From IMG/VR virus record IMGVR_UViG_3300019776_000778, positions 1-20,713 of that record: a DNA stretch of 20,713 bases. One strand, written 5' to 3'. The DNA comes from a virus. The notes beneath the pieces are model-generated. The model was not told the DNA's origin. It did no database searches and saw only the letters and a list, made by a program, of their open reading frames with translations. The translations under genes and the position numbers were made by a program. Below are positions 1 to 7,031 of this stretch, piece by piece (position 1 is the stretch's first letter; each line of letters opens with the position of its first letter).

Positions 1-143
1 CGCAGGCGATCCGTGCCGCAATGGGCGCGATGCGGATCGGCGCGATTGTCGGCGACATGGAAACCGAGAGCCAGCGCGAGGCGAGGCTTGAGCGTGAGGC
101 GATCCAGGCCGACTCGCGCGCGCGCGCGTTGGAGGAGGTGTGA
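1..143 (+). CDS. C-terminal end of an unidentified phage protein (5' truncated by window)
   Basis: An open frame enters from the left edge (codons in phase with position 3) and ends at TGA 141-143. The visible 46 residues are charged and probably helical, ending in a Glu/Arg-rich tail (RALEEV). I do not recognise the family. It lies just before a zinc-ribbon protein and a small nuclease, so it is probably the last gene of a DNA-metabolism block; that is inference from position only. The stop overlaps the GTG start of the next gene (GTGTGA), which suggests coupled translation. A GGAGG at 131-135 inside its last codons serves as ribosome binding site for the next gene. Confidence 0.6.
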   Translation, partial: QAIRAAMGAMRIGAIVGDMETESQREARLEREAIQADSRARALEEV

Positions 144-325
144 CATGCGAAGCGTGCGCACGCCAATCCGGCCTGTACCTGCTGACCTGTGCCGCCTGCG
201 TGCGCCGGTTGATCCTCAGCGCCCCCAAGGAAGCACGGGACGCCATGAAAGCGCATGTGGCACGGACGCACCCGGAGATGATCGACGTTGCCCGGAGGTT
301 GCATGAGACGGGCGGCAAGGGTTGA
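140..325 (+). CDS. small four-cysteine zinc-ribbon-like protein (61 aa)
   Basis: Translated from GTG at 140, the product has two CxxC knuckles (C3-x2-C6 and C18-x2-C21), followed by a histidine pair near residues 39-45 (HVARTH). This is the layout of a small zinc-binding ribbon. Such proteins are common beside phage nuclease genes and may bind nucleic acid or protein; no specific function can be assigned. The start is favoured because it overlaps the upstream TGA and lies 4 nt after GGAGG at 131-135. An ATG at 145 is in another frame and gives a product without the cysteine pattern. The 3' end overlaps the nuclease gene by 23 nt. Confidence 0.7.
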   Translation: MTCEACARQSGLYLLTCAACVRRLILSAPKEARDAMKAHVARTHPEMIDVARRLHETGGKG

Positions 326-590
326 CGCGAATCAGGCCGAAATTGTGGCTGCGCTGCGCAAATGCGGCTGCACGGTGCAATCGTTGGCCTCGGTCGGGAA
401 CGGCGTGCCGGATCTGCTGGTCGGCCGGGCGGGGCGGAACTACCTGCTCGAGGTCAAGGACGGATCAAAGTCGCCTAGCGCGCGCGATCTGACGGGTGAC
501 GAGCTGCGCTGGCTGCACGGCTGGCGGGGTGCCGCGACCGTGGTCGAGACGGTCGAAGAAGCGATGAAAGCCGTGGAGGTGCTGACGTGA
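303..590 (+). CDS. VRR-NUC-type PD-(D/E)xK nuclease (95 aa)
   Basis: A compact nuclease of the VRR-NUC / Holliday-junction-resolvase-like group. Visible motifs: an N-terminal helix with E13 (QAEIV), then GVPDLLVG with catalytic D37, then LLEVKDG with E50-x-K52, and a C-terminal helix after a tryptophan (ELRWLHGW). This E...PD...ExK order is the usual active site for Mg-dependent cleavage. In phages such stand-alone domains are usually thought to resolve branched replication intermediates before packaging, the role of T7 gp3. ATG 303 is preferred over a GTG-type start at 288 because GGAGG (294-298) ends 4 nt upstream. The stop overlaps the next GTG (GTGA at 587-590). Confidence 0.85.
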   Translation: MRRAARVDANQAEIVAALRKCGCTVQSLASVGNGVPDLLVGRAGRNYLLEVKDGSKSPSARDLTGDELRWLHGWRGAATVVETVEEAMKAVEVLT

Positions 591-853
591 CCAAGGCCGT
601 GCCGCCTATCCGCCAAGCCGAGATGCGCGTTGACTGGCTGGCGGTGATCGCGGGCCTGAAGCGGGCGGAACTGTCGGCCGAGGACATTTCACGGCACACC
701 GGGATCTGCCGCAGCTCGGTGCGCAACTGGAGCAACCGGCTGTGCGAGCCGCGACACTCGGCGGGTGAGCGGTTGCTGAGGCTGTGGTCGACCGTGACGC
801 AACTGCCGCGGGAGGCGGCGCCGATGATCTCGACGCACGACTGGCGCGCGTGA
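587..853 (+). CDS. small helix-turn-helix protein (88 aa)
   Basis: Begins at GTG 587, overlapping the nuclease TGA. The centre contains a helix-turn-helix-like segment: AEDISRHTGICRSSVRNW (about residues 33-50) has the A-x3-S-x2-TG-x5-V-x-NW pattern of recognition-helix motifs in small phage regulators and transposase-like HTHs. It ends with TGA 851-853, only 17 nt before the first copy of the promoter-like repeat. It could be a DNA-binding regulator acting at the early/late boundary; that is inference. No other domain is visible. Confidence 0.65.
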   Translation: MTKAVPPIRQAEMRVDWLAVIAGLKRAELSAEDISRHTGICRSSVRNWSNRLCEPRHSAGERLLRLWSTVTQLPREAAPMISTHDWRA

Positions 854-870
854 TCCCGGGCGCGCAGCAT

Positions 871-887
871 TCTGGCCAGATTCTGCC
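871..887 (+). promoter_or_regulatory. promoter-like repeat, copy 1 of 3
   Basis: TCTGGCCAGATTCTGCC lies in the 82-nt gap between the HTH gene and the first gene of the virion block. It differs from the other two copies at one position (C for T at 882 or adjacent in the T run). The first ten bases, TCTGGCCAGA, are a perfect palindrome; the TTYTGCC tail gives it direction. Same orientation and same type of location as the other copies. Confidence 0.6.
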
Positions 888-935
888 GCAGCGCTCGCCG
901 TAGTGTCCGGCGCGTCATCTCGATTCGAGGATCGC

Positions 936-1199
936 ATGGACGCACCGAAACGCCGCCGCCCCGGAGGCGAGGCCACCATTCCCGATGCTGCGGACGTTGC
1001 GCCGGATGCTGAGGCCGTGCAGGCCGAGGCGCCGGGCTCAGCGGATGCGCCCGACAGCCGTACCCCAGGCCTGACGATCAACGAGGACGGCAGCGTCACC
1101 TACCAGGGCAAGGTGCATCGGCGCCCGTTCGAGACCGAACACGGCTGCGTCGTTCCGCCGTGCTCGTACGAAACCAAGGGCGCGAACAGGAACTGGTGA
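936..1199 (+). CDS. hypothetical small protein at the head of the virion operon (87 aa)
   Basis: Start chosen at ATG 936, which follows GAGGA (927-931) at about 4 nt; an in-frame GTG at 903 would add 11 residues but has no ribosome binding site. The N-terminal half is acidic and rich in Ala, Pro and Asp, so likely disordered. The C-terminal 40 residues are more structured (LTINEDGSVTYQGKVHRRP, then HGCVVPPC), with two cysteines. I do not recognise the family. It is the first gene after promoter-like copy 1 and overlaps the next gene (TGATG at 1197-1201), so it is probably co-expressed with the head genes and may be a minor virion or assembly protein. Confidence 0.6.
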   Translation: MDAPKRRRPGGEATIPDAADVAPDAEAVQAEAPGSADAPDSRTPGLTINEDGSVTYQGKVHRRPFETEHGCVVPPCSYETKGANRNW

Positions 1200-1504
1200 T
1201 GTGTGATCCCGTCTCAGCCTTGATTGCGGCCGGCGTGGCCGGCACTGCCGCCACCGTGATTACGGGCAACCAGCAGCGCAAGGCGGCCTCGGAGCAGGCC
1301 GATTCGCTGCGCCGTGCCGAGGAGGAGCGCAAGGCTGCGGAGGCTAAGGCCGCGCAGGATGCGCAGACCGCCCGGGCCGAGCAGCGCCGCCGCATGCGCG
1401 GGCAGTCGTTCCTGGCTGCCGGGGCTGAGTCGCAACCGGTGGCGCCGTCGGCGACCGCGTCGGCCTCGACGCTGACCTACGGCAAGCAGGCGCTGGGCGG
1501 CTGA
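1199..1504 (+). CDS. small coiled-coil virion-associated protein with MCDP N-terminus (101 aa)
   Basis: The product starts MCDPVSALIAAGVAGTAATV, a short Ala/Gly-rich hydrophobic stretch, then a long highly charged helix rich in Arg, Glu and Ala (about residues 25-68, coiled-coil-like), then a flexible Ser/Ala tail ending in GKQALGG. The Met-Cys start and hydrophobic-then-helical layout resemble the gp14-like protein at 9921 (MCNP) and T7 gp14 (MCW). Small proteins of this shape are often found just before phage portal genes. ATG 1199 overlaps the upstream stop, and an upstream in-frame start (1160) would add residues that break the MC pattern. Function unknown; virion association is inferred from place and form. 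Confidence 0.65.
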   Translation: MCDPVSALIAAGVAGTAATVITGNQQRKAASEQADSLRRAEEERKAAEAKAAQDAQTARAEQRRRMRGQSFLAAGAESQPVAPSATASASTLTYGKQALGG

Positions 1505-1505
1505 G

Positions 1506-3104
1506 TTGGCTGCACAAGTCGACATCCTCGAACGTCAGGCCTCGGCGCTCATCAGCGCCAGGCAGCCGCACGAGGACACGTTCAAGGAGTGCTTCGATCA
1601 CAGCTGGCCGCTGCGTTCGCACGGGCTCGCGGGCGACACCATCGACGCGCAGACCGGGCAGCGCAAGCGGGCGGATCTGCTGGACAGCACGAGCACCGAC
1701 TCGGGCAACGTGCTGGTGGCGGGCACGATCGGCGGCATGACGCCGGCGAATGCGCGCTGGTTCGGCCTGAATGCGCCGGGCGTGAGCGAGGAGGCCGAGG
1801 CGTGGCTGGACAAGGCTGCGACCGTGGTGTGGGAGAACATCCACCAGGCCAACTTCGACGCCACGGCGCCGGAGATGATGACCGACGTCATCGGCTGCGG
1901 CTGGGGCGCGCTGTACATCGACACCGACCGCGACGCGGGCGGGCTGTCGTTCGAGTGGTGGCCGGTGGGTGGCGTGTACGTGGCCAGCACCAAGCCGGGC
2001 GGAATGGTGGACGTGGTGCTGCGCTGCTATGAGCTGACCGCCGAGCAGTGCGTCAATGCGTTTGGCGAGGACATGGTGTCCGAGACCGTGCGCAAGCTGG
2101 CGCAGGACAAGCCCGACGAGCGGGTGAAGCTGCGGTGGCTGATCTACCCGCGGCGCGACCGCCGCCCGGGCAACCGGTTTGCGAACAACCTGCCGATCGC
2201 CTCGTGCACCTGGGAGGCGGACAGCAAGAAGCTGGTGCGCGAGTCGGGCTACCACGAGATGCCGGTGATCGTGCCGCGCTGGTCGCTGCTGCCGAACTCG
2301 TCTTACGCGATCGGCCCGGTGTTCGATGCGCTGCCGGACATCAAGCAGTTAAACGACCTGGTGTTCAGCGAGAACGCGGCGGTGGATCTGGCCGTCTCCG
2401 GCATGTGGATCGCCGAGGACGACGGAGTGCTGAACCCGCGCACCGTCAAGGTGGGGCCGCGCAAGGTGATCGTGGCCAACTCGGTCGACAGCATGAAGCC
2501 GCTGCTGACCGGCGCCGACTTCAATGTGAGCTTCACCAAGAAGGCCGATCTGCAGGGCGCGATCCGGCGCACGCTGATGGCTGACCAGCTGCAGCCGCCG
2601 CAGGATCCGCGCATGACGGCGACCGAATGGCTGGGCCGCATGGCGCTGCTGCGGCAGTTGCTGGGGCCGCGGTTCGGTCGGTTGCAGGCCGAGTGGCTGC
2701 AGCCGATGGTGGCGCGCTGCTTCGGGCTGGCGTTGCGCGAGGGCGCGTTGGGCCAGATGCCGGACGAACTGCGCACGCGTGCCGCCTCGATCCAGTACAT
2801 CAGCCCGCTGGCGCGCAGCCAGAAGCTGGAGGAGGTCAACGCGATGGACCGCTACGAGGCCGACCTGATGGCCTCGGCACAGCTGCGGCCGGATGCGCTC
2901 GACCTGTACGACTGGGACGCGGCCAAGCGTGAAAAGGCAAAGCTGCTGGGCGTGCCGCTGAAGCTGCTGCGCGACGCGCGCGACGTGGCGCAAATGCGCG
3001 ACGAGCGCAACAGGGCAGTGCAGGCGCAGCAGCAGCAGGCAATGCAGCAGCAGGCGGCCACGGCAATGATCGACGCAACGGCGCAGCGCATGGCGCGCGC
3101 ATAG
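1506..3104 (+). CDS. portal protein (head-tail connector, T7 gp8-like)
   Basis: 532 aa, the usual length for the podovirus head-to-tail connecting protein family. The dodecameric portal forms the DNA channel at one capsid vertex and docks terminase, then the tail. Family signatures: N-terminal helix with Trp (about 20-36); STSTDSGNVLVAGTIGGMTP then ARWFGL (61-88), the counterpart of the conserved 'G..nLas.lm..l.pP..rWF.L' block; MTATEWLGRM (370-379), near-invariant in this family; YISPLARSQ (431-439). The C-terminus is a Gln-rich helix (QAQQQQAMQQQ), as in the portal barrel. The likely start is TTG 1506, 1 nt after the previous stop, with only a weak ribosome binding site, so translational coupling is probable. 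It ends in TAG, showing that TAG is a normal stop in this phage. Confidence 0.95.
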   Translation: MAAQVDILERQASALISARQPHEDTFKECFDHSWPLRSHGLAGDTIDAQTGQRKRADLLDSTSTDSGNVLVAGTIGGMTPANARWFGLNAPGVSEEAEAWLDKAATVVWENIHQANFDATAPEMMTDVIGCGWGALYIDTDRDAGGLSFEWWPVGGVYVASTKPGGMVDVVLRCYELTAEQCVNAFGEDMVSETVRKLAQDKPDERVKLRWLIYPRRDRRPGNRFANNLPIASCTWEADSKKLVRESGYHEMPVIVPRWSLLPNSSYAIGPVFDALPDIKQLNDLVFSENAAVDLAVSGMWIAEDDGVLNPRTVKVGPRKVIVANSVDSMKPLLTGADFNVSFTKKADLQGAIRRTLMADQLQPPQDPRMTATEWLGRMALLRQLLGPRFGRLQAEWLQPMVARCFGLALREGALGQMPDELRTRAASIQYISPLARSQKLEEVNAMDRYEADLMASAQLRPDALDLYDWDAAKREKAKLLGVPLKLLRDARDVAQMRDERNRAVQAQQQQAMQQQAATAMIDATAQRMARA

Positions 3105-3114
3105 GAGAGTCACC

Positions 3115-3492
3115 ATGATGTTCCATTCCCTGACTGGCCAGACGGCCACGTTTGCCAGCGAGCCGTTCCGGCGTCTTGGCGACCTTGGCGTCAAGGCGGT
3201 GCTCAACGTCACTGCGGTGCCTGGAATCGACACGGTGCAACTGGTGGTCGAGGAGAACATCGGCCCGCCCTCTGCTGTGACGGGTGGCGCGGCAACGCCC
3301 GTATGGCGCCAGATCGCGGCCGCGGTGGCCAGCGCCGCAGCGGGCGTGCAGGCGCTGACGATTCACCCGGACATCACGCCAGTTGCCAACGTGGCGATCA
3401 GCGATGCGCCGCTGGATGGCATTCGGGTGCGCGTGTTGCATTCGGGCGCGGGCGCATTTACGTACACGCTGGCCGTCGACACGCTGCGCTGA
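3115..3492 (+). CDS. hypothetical structural-region protein (125 aa)
   Basis: ATG 3115 lies 7 nt after AGGAG (3103-3107), a strong site that overlaps the portal stop. The product is mostly beta-type: alternating Val/Thr/Ile segments (LNVTAVPGIDTVQLVVEE, ALTIHPDITP, IRVRVLHSGAGAFTYTLAV), one Ala-rich helix (IAAAVASAAAGVQ) and no cysteines. No signal peptide or membrane segment. I do not recognise it. Its place between portal and scaffold and its beta-rich character fit a small virion protein such as a decoration or head-closure component, but this is inference. Its stop overlaps the next gene (TGATG at 3490-3494). Confidence 0.7.
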   Translation: MMFHSLTGQTATFASEPFRRLGDLGVKAVLNVTAVPGIDTVQLVVEENIGPPSAVTGGAATPVWRQIAAAVASAAAGVQALTIHPDITPVANVAISDAPLDGIRVRVLHSGAGAFTYTLAVDTLR

Positions 3493-3740
3493 TGCCTGCC
3501 CAGCAGGTTGACGCTGCCGCCTACCTGCGCGTCTTCGAGCAGCACGCCGAGGGCGCGCAGGTGCTCGAGGACCTGGTGGCGAGATTCGGCGGCAATCCCT
3601 ACGTTCGCGGCGGCCTCGAGGGCGACCGCGAGACGTGCTACCGCGCGGGCCAGAACCGCGTGGTCAATTTCATCCTCGGCCGCATCAACGCGGCGCACGG
3701 GGTTCCGACACTCAACGACGAGGGCAACGATGAAAGGTGA
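3492..3740 (+). CDS. Bbp19-like small phage protein (82 aa)
   Basis: A short, mostly helical protein: AAAYLRVFEQHAEGAQVLEDLVARFGGN, then a GDRETCYRAGQNRVVNFI segment. The pattern 'YlRvFe...G..vLedL..rF ... G...t.yRaGQr.vv..I' is typical of the small protein found beside portal and scaffold genes in many podoviruses and named after Bordetella phage BPP-1 Bbp19. Its function is unknown; conservation beside head genes suggests an assembly role. The start at ATG 3492 overlaps the upstream stop. The family assignment is from memory of the pattern. Confidence 0.75.
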   Translation: MPAQQVDAAAYLRVFEQHAEGAQVLEDLVARFGGNPYVRGGLEGDRETCYRAGQNRVVNFILGRINAAHGVPTLNDEGNDER

Positions 3741-4710
3741 TCGCCATGTGGTCATGGATGCGGCGGGCAGCGACGGCGCTGCGGGCGGCGGTGCGGCAGC
3801 AGCAGCTGGCGCTGGTGCTGGCGTGGGCGGCAACGCGGGCGCCGCTGGTGGGGCAGCCCAAGCCGGTCAGCCTGGGGCCGGTGGGGCGGTGGGCGGGGGC
3901 GTCCTTGCCGCTGGCGCAGCAGCATCCGCTGGTGCGGCTGGCGCTGTGGTGGCGAACGGCGCGTCTGGCACGGCTGGCGCAGGAGGCGCAGCCGGCGCTC
4001 AACCGGGCGCAGCGGCGGGCACTCACCCGATCCCGGAAAAGTACCGGGTGACAAAGGCCGACGGCTCGCTGGACATGGATGCGAGCCTGACGAAGTGGCA
4101 GCAGGGCCACCACCATCTGGAGCAGCGGCTGGGCAAGGGCGACGCGCCGCCGCCCAGCCCGGAGGACTACAAGCCGGAGGTGCCTGCCGGCCTGAGCGCG
4201 GAGGCGCTGGCGGCGGACCCGCTGTACAAGTCGTTCCTCAAGGGGGCGCACGCCAAGGGCATGACCAACGAGCAGGTGGGCTACGTGCTGGCGGAATTCG
4301 CCCAGCGCCAGCAGGCGGCAGCGCCGTCGGCAGAGAAGGCGGTTAGCGAGCTGCGCGCCGTGTGGCGCACCGAGGCCGAGTTCAACACGCAGGCGAGGCA
4401 TGCGTACAAGGCGGTGAGCGAGTTCGGCGCCGAGCTGTCAGACGCGGATCGCGCGGCCATTGATGCCAGCCCGGCCATGCTGCGGCTGCTGGCCAAGGTG
4501 GGCTCGGCGCTGGCCGAGGACACCGCGCCGATTTTGCCGGGTACGCCGGCGGCCAGCGGCTGGGATGAGCAGATGGCGCAGATCAAGGCGCATCCTGGCT
4601 TCCTGGACCGCAGCCATCCGGAGCATGCGCGACTGATCGAGAAGCAGAAGGCGCTGTACGAGCGCCGCTACGGCAAGCAGCCCAAGGTGGCGCGCACGCT
4701 GACGGCCTGA
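3730..4710 (+). CDS. capsid scaffolding protein (T7 gp9-like)
   Basis: 326 aa. After an Ala/Gly low-complexity segment of about 90 residues (roughly 10-100) comes the scaffold core: IPEKYRVTKADGSLDMDAS (about 100-118), then an EQRLGKGDAPPPSPEDYKPE block, the usual 'LekrlG..d.P.spedYk' signature, then a helical region with GMTNEQVGYVLAEFAQ. The C-terminus is helical and basic (YERRYGKQPKVARTLTA), as expected for the capsid-binding end. Scaffold guides procapsid assembly around the portal and then leaves. ATG 3730 follows GAGGG and overlaps the Bbp19-like gene by 11 nt; ATG 3754 is a weaker alternative. The long Gly/Ala arm is unusual. A terminator follows at 4747. Confidence 0.85.
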   Translation: MKGDRHVVMDAAGSDGAAGGGAAAAAGAGAGVGGNAGAAGGAAQAGQPGAGGAVGGGVLAAGAAASAGAAGAVVANGASGTAGAGGAAGAQPGAAAGTHPIPEKYRVTKADGSLDMDASLTKWQQGHHHLEQRLGKGDAPPPSPEDYKPEVPAGLSAEALAADPLYKSFLKGAHAKGMTNEQVGYVLAEFAQRQQAAAPSAEKAVSELRAVWRTEAEFNTQARHAYKAVSEFGAELSDADRAAIDASPAMLRLLAKVGSALAEDTAPILPGTPAASGWDEQMAQIKAHPGFLDRSHPEHARLIEKQKALYERRYGKQPKVARTLTA

Positions 4711-4746
4711 ACGGACGTTGCCACGCCCTTGACGGGGCGCACTCGT

Positions 4747-4779
4747 GGCCCGGCTGCCTTGCGGTGGCCGGGCCTTTTT
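4747..4779 (+). terminator. intrinsic terminator after the scaffold gene
   Basis: A perfect 8-bp GC stem, GGCCCGGC (4747-4754) with GCCGGGCC (4767-4774), 12-nt loop, followed directly by TTTTT (4775-4779). It sits 37 nt after the scaffold stop and 18 nt before promoter-like copy 2, so it would end or dampen upstream transcription before the capsid cassette. Confidence 0.85.
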
Positions 4780-4796
4780 CATGGCCGCACGATCAA

Positions 4797-4813
4797 TCTG
4801 GCCAGATTTTGCC
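4797..4813 (+). promoter_or_regulatory. promoter-like repeat, copy 2 of 3, ahead of the major capsid gene
   Basis: TCTGGCCAGATTTTGCC, identical over 17 nt to copy 3 (19078-19094) and with one difference from copy 1. It lies between the intrinsic terminator and the capsid gene, where a T7-like phage would place its strongest late promoter. The palindrome TCTGGCCAGA could alternatively bind a dimeric regulator. Confidence 0.65.
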
Positions 4814-4998
4814 ACTGCATGCGCAAGACACTGCGCCGACTTCACCGGCCCGCAGTGGCGCGCGGTCACCCGGTAACAGCCCAGCCAGCCCGCACGGTAG
4901 CCGGTGCGCGCCGCGGCTGATGAATCCGCAGGCCCGCCAATGGCGGACACCCTGAGACCAAGGCGAACGAATCCAACCCTTTCTCTCAGGAGCTTCGC
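4814..4998 (+). other. untranslated leader of the major capsid gene
   Basis: About 185 nt with no convincing gene: small open frames here have Arg/Pro-rich translations typical of GC-rich noncoding DNA. It contains a short CCGCC-AAT-GGCGG hairpin near 4937-4949 and ends in AGGAG (4988-4992), 6 nt before the capsid ATG, one of the strongest ribosome binding sites in the window. The long leader may influence mRNA stability; that is inference. Confidence 0.5.
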
Positions 4999-5883
4999 AT
5001 GTCTCAGTTCATCACTGAAGCGTTTGCGCAGCAGTTCGCGGACAACTTCCGCCACGTTGCGCAGCAGATGCCGTCTCGCCTCGAGTCGACCGTCACGGTC
5101 GAGTCGAACATCCGCGGCATGAGCAAGTCGATCAACCGCCTGGGCCTGCGCACCGCGCAGCGCCGCATCAATCGTCACGACGACACGCCGATCAACGATC
5201 AGCCGCACTCGACGCGGTTCATCGACCTGTTCGACTGGCAGGACGGCGACATCATCGACGACCAGGACAAGATCCGCATGCTGGCCGATCCGACCAGCGA
5301 TTACCTGAAAGCAATGGTCAGCGGCCTGAACCGCGCCAAGGATCAGGTCATCATCGACGCGGCGCTGGGCGCTGCCCGCACCGCGCCGACGACCATCGGC
5401 GGCGGCACGGCGACCGTGGCCTTTCCGGCAGCGCAGCGGATTCTCGTGGGCGGCACCGGCCTGACCAAGAGCAAGATCTTCCAGGCCAAGCGGTTGTTCC
5501 GCCGCGCGGAGGCCGACGAGGAAAACGGCGAAGAGCTGTACTTCGTCTACAACGCCTCGGCGCTGGCCGATGTGCTGTCGGACACGCAGCTGACCAGCGC
5601 GGACTTCCAGGCGGTGCAGATGATCCAGGCCGGCTCGCTGCGCGGCAAGTGGATGGGCTTCACGTGGATCCCGTCCGAGCGCCTGCCGATCACCGGCACA
5701 ACCCGCACGTGCTTCGCGTATGCCAAGACCGGCGTTGCGCTGGGCATCGGCGACAACATCGTCACCAAGGTGGGTGAAGACCCGACCAAGGGTTTCGCGG
5801 CGCGCGTCTACGCCAAGATGAGCATCGGTGCGGTGCGCGTCGAGGAAGAGAAGGTCGTCGCTGTCGAAGTCCTCGACAACTAA
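4999..5883 (+). CDS. major capsid protein
   Basis: 294 aa. It matches the general pattern of podovirus major capsid proteins: an N-terminal helix (FITEAFAQQFADNFRHVAQQ), then RLESTV...IRGMSKSINRLG, RHDDTPINDQPHSTRFIDLFDWQ and a D-rich IDDQDKIRMLADPTSDYL segment (about residues 55-110), followed by helix and beta regions and a C-terminal strand (RVYAKMSIGAVRVEEEKVV). These blocks match the N-arm, E-loop and A-domain order of HK97-fold capsid proteins of this group. Placement after scaffold, the dedicated promoter-like element, long leader and strong AGGAG site all fit the most abundant virion protein. No cleavage prodomain is evident. Confidence 0.92.
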   Translation: MSQFITEAFAQQFADNFRHVAQQMPSRLESTVTVESNIRGMSKSINRLGLRTAQRRINRHDDTPINDQPHSTRFIDLFDWQDGDIIDDQDKIRMLADPTSDYLKAMVSGLNRAKDQVIIDAALGAARTAPTTIGGGTATVAFPAAQRILVGGTGLTKSKIFQAKRLFRRAEADEENGEELYFVYNASALADVLSDTQLTSADFQAVQMIQAGSLRGKWMGFTWIPSERLPITGTTRTCFAYAKTGVALGIGDNIVTKVGEDPTKGFAARVYAKMSIGAVRVEEEKVVAVEVLDN

Positions 5884-5895
5884 GGAGCTGCAGAC

Positions 5896-6372
5896 ATGGC
5901 AAACCAAAACGCATCCATCTCGGCGGCCCGCGCTTCGGCGTCTCAGACGCTGGTGCCGGCCAATCAGTACGGCGGCGAGCTCAACGTGTTTTTCGCGACC
6001 TACACCAACCCGGCTTCGGGTGGTGTGGCCATCGGCGAGTACATCTCGTGGGGCTTCCTGCCGCTGGGCGCTCGCGTGCTGTTCGGCTACCTGACCTGCT
6101 CGGCCGGTACGGCGTCCTCGACGCTGAACCTGGGCGATCCGGTCAGCGCCGCGCGGTATCTGGCAGCAACGTCGGTGGCCACGGCCGCGAACACGGCCAT
6201 CAACCCGCCGGTGACCAACGCGCTGGGCGTGCTGGCGAACAACTTCGCCGTGACGGTGGCATCCCCGGGTGCCGCGACCGACACGTCGGAGCTTCGCAGC
6301 ACCTGCGCCGGCGCGAACATCGCGGCGAGCCAGACGTTCGTGCTGTGCCTGTTCTACGTGACCAACCAGTAA
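5896..6372 (+). CDS. probable capsid decoration / head-associated protein (158 aa)
   Basis: ATG 5896 lies 8 nt after AAGGAG (5882-5887), which overlaps the capsid stop, so it is co-expressed with the capsid. The product is beta-rich and small-residue-rich: GGELNVFFATYTNPASGG, SWGFLPLGARVLFGYL, ASSTLNLGDPVSAARYLAATSV, with three cysteines and a hydrophobic end (TFVLCLFYVTNQ). The 'StLnLGd...aRYLaaTsv' pattern recurs in proteins encoded just downstream of phage capsid genes, whose exact role is not established to my knowledge. A high-copy head decoration protein is the best guess. The terminator at 6414 closes this two-gene unit. Confidence 0.75.
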   Translation: MANQNASISAARASASQTLVPANQYGGELNVFFATYTNPASGGVAIGEYISWGFLPLGARVLFGYLTCSAGTASSTLNLGDPVSAARYLAATSVATAANTAINPPVTNALGVLANNFAVTVASPGAATDTSELRSTCAGANIAASQTFVLCLFYVTNQ

Positions 6373-6413
6373 GACTGCCTCATGGCAGGCCTGCTGGCCG
6401 CTGTTGAAGAACC

Positions 6414-6438
6414 CCGGCCGCCTCGCGCGGCCGGTTTT
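6414..6438 (+). terminator. intrinsic terminator after the capsid cassette
   Basis: An 8-bp stem, CCGGCCGC (6414-6421) with GCGGCCGG (6427-6434), 5-nt loop, followed by TTTT (6435-6438). It lies 41 nt after the decoration-like gene. The position matches the T7 late terminator that follows the capsid gene and sets capsid-to-tail expression ratio. Confidence 0.85.
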
Positions 6439-6454
6439 CTGTTGAGGGGATCGA

Positions 6455-7030
6455 ATGGCGTCGGACGTGGAAATCTGCAGCAACGCGTTGCTGCTGCTGG
6501 GCGCCAAACCAATCAGCTCTCTGACGGCGCCGTCGGAGGGGAACGCCGACCGGGTGACGCTGGCGGCGAATCTGTGGCCACAGGTGCGCGACGATTTGCT
6601 GCGAGCGCATCCGTGGAATTGCGCCGTGAAGCGGAGAGTCTTGGCGCCTGACGCAACGGCGCCGGAGTTCGACTTTTCAGCGCGCTTCCTGCTGCCGGAA
6701 GACTGGCTGCGCACGTTGCAGGTTGGCGAAAATGGCGTGCCGCTGGACTTCCGACACGAGGGCCGCTATCTGCTGGCAGACACCGATGCGCTGCCGCTGG
6801 TGTACGTGTTCCTGAACGCGGACTGCTCGAGCTGGGATACGGCGCTGGTGAAGGTGGCCATCGACCGCATGGCGGCAGCGATGGCCTACGCGATCACGCA
6901 GTCGTCGAGTCTGGCCGATTCATGGATGCAGCGCGCCGAGCTGTCGTTCAAGCGCGCCAAGGCGCAGGACGGGCAGGACGAGCCGCCGGAGACGTTCGGC
7001 ACCTGGCGCCAGACCGGGGCGCGGTACTGA
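6455..7030 (+). CDS. tail tubular protein A / gatekeeper (T7 gp11-like)
   Basis: 191 aa, the usual size. The start, MASDVEICSNALLLLGAKPISSL, is the standard opening of the family, followed by PQVRDDLLRAHPWNCAVKRRVLAP (about residues 42-65), the conserved 'R..lL..hPWnfA.kR..L' block, and a helical C-terminus ending in GTWRQTGARY. The protein forms a 12-fold ring linking portal to nozzle. GAGGGGA lies just before ATG 6455. The gene follows the capsid terminator, so it depends on read-through transcription, and is separated from the nozzle gene by one base. Confidence 0.93.
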   Translation: MASDVEICSNALLLLGAKPISSLTAPSEGNADRVTLAANLWPQVRDDLLRAHPWNCAVKRRVLAPDATAPEFDFSARFLLPEDWLRTLQVGENGVPLDFRHEGRYLLADTDALPLVYVFLNADCSSWDTALVKVAIDRMAAAMAYAITQSSSLADSWMQRAELSFKRAKAQDGQDEPPETFGTWRQTGARY

Positions 7031-7031
7031 G

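Noticed and set aside
115-128. A run of seven CG dinucleotides.
   Set aside because: It encodes Arg/Ala codons in a GC-rich reading frame and is short; no evidence of function.
3102-3740. Reading through the portal TAG stays open up to 3740 and joins the Bbp19-like frame.
   Set aside because: The intervening stretch is the shadow of a well-supported gene at 3115 with its own strong ribosome binding site, so the open frame is a GC-rich coincidence. TAG is a real stop here.
3737-4051. A 104-codon + strand frame with GTGA overlap to the Bbp19-like gene, overlapping the scaffold arm.
   Set aside because: Its Arg/Leu/Trp-rich product is what a shifted reading of Gly/Ala codons gives, and the scaffold core needs the other frame. 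Dual coding is possible but unsupported.
4797-4813. The repeat resembles a sigma54 (-24/-12) promoter: TGG...TTGC.
   Set aside because: The gap between GG and GC is 9 nt in all three copies; sigma54 promoters need 10 with little tolerance, and no activator site was seen. Spacing could be tested experimentally, but I do not call it.
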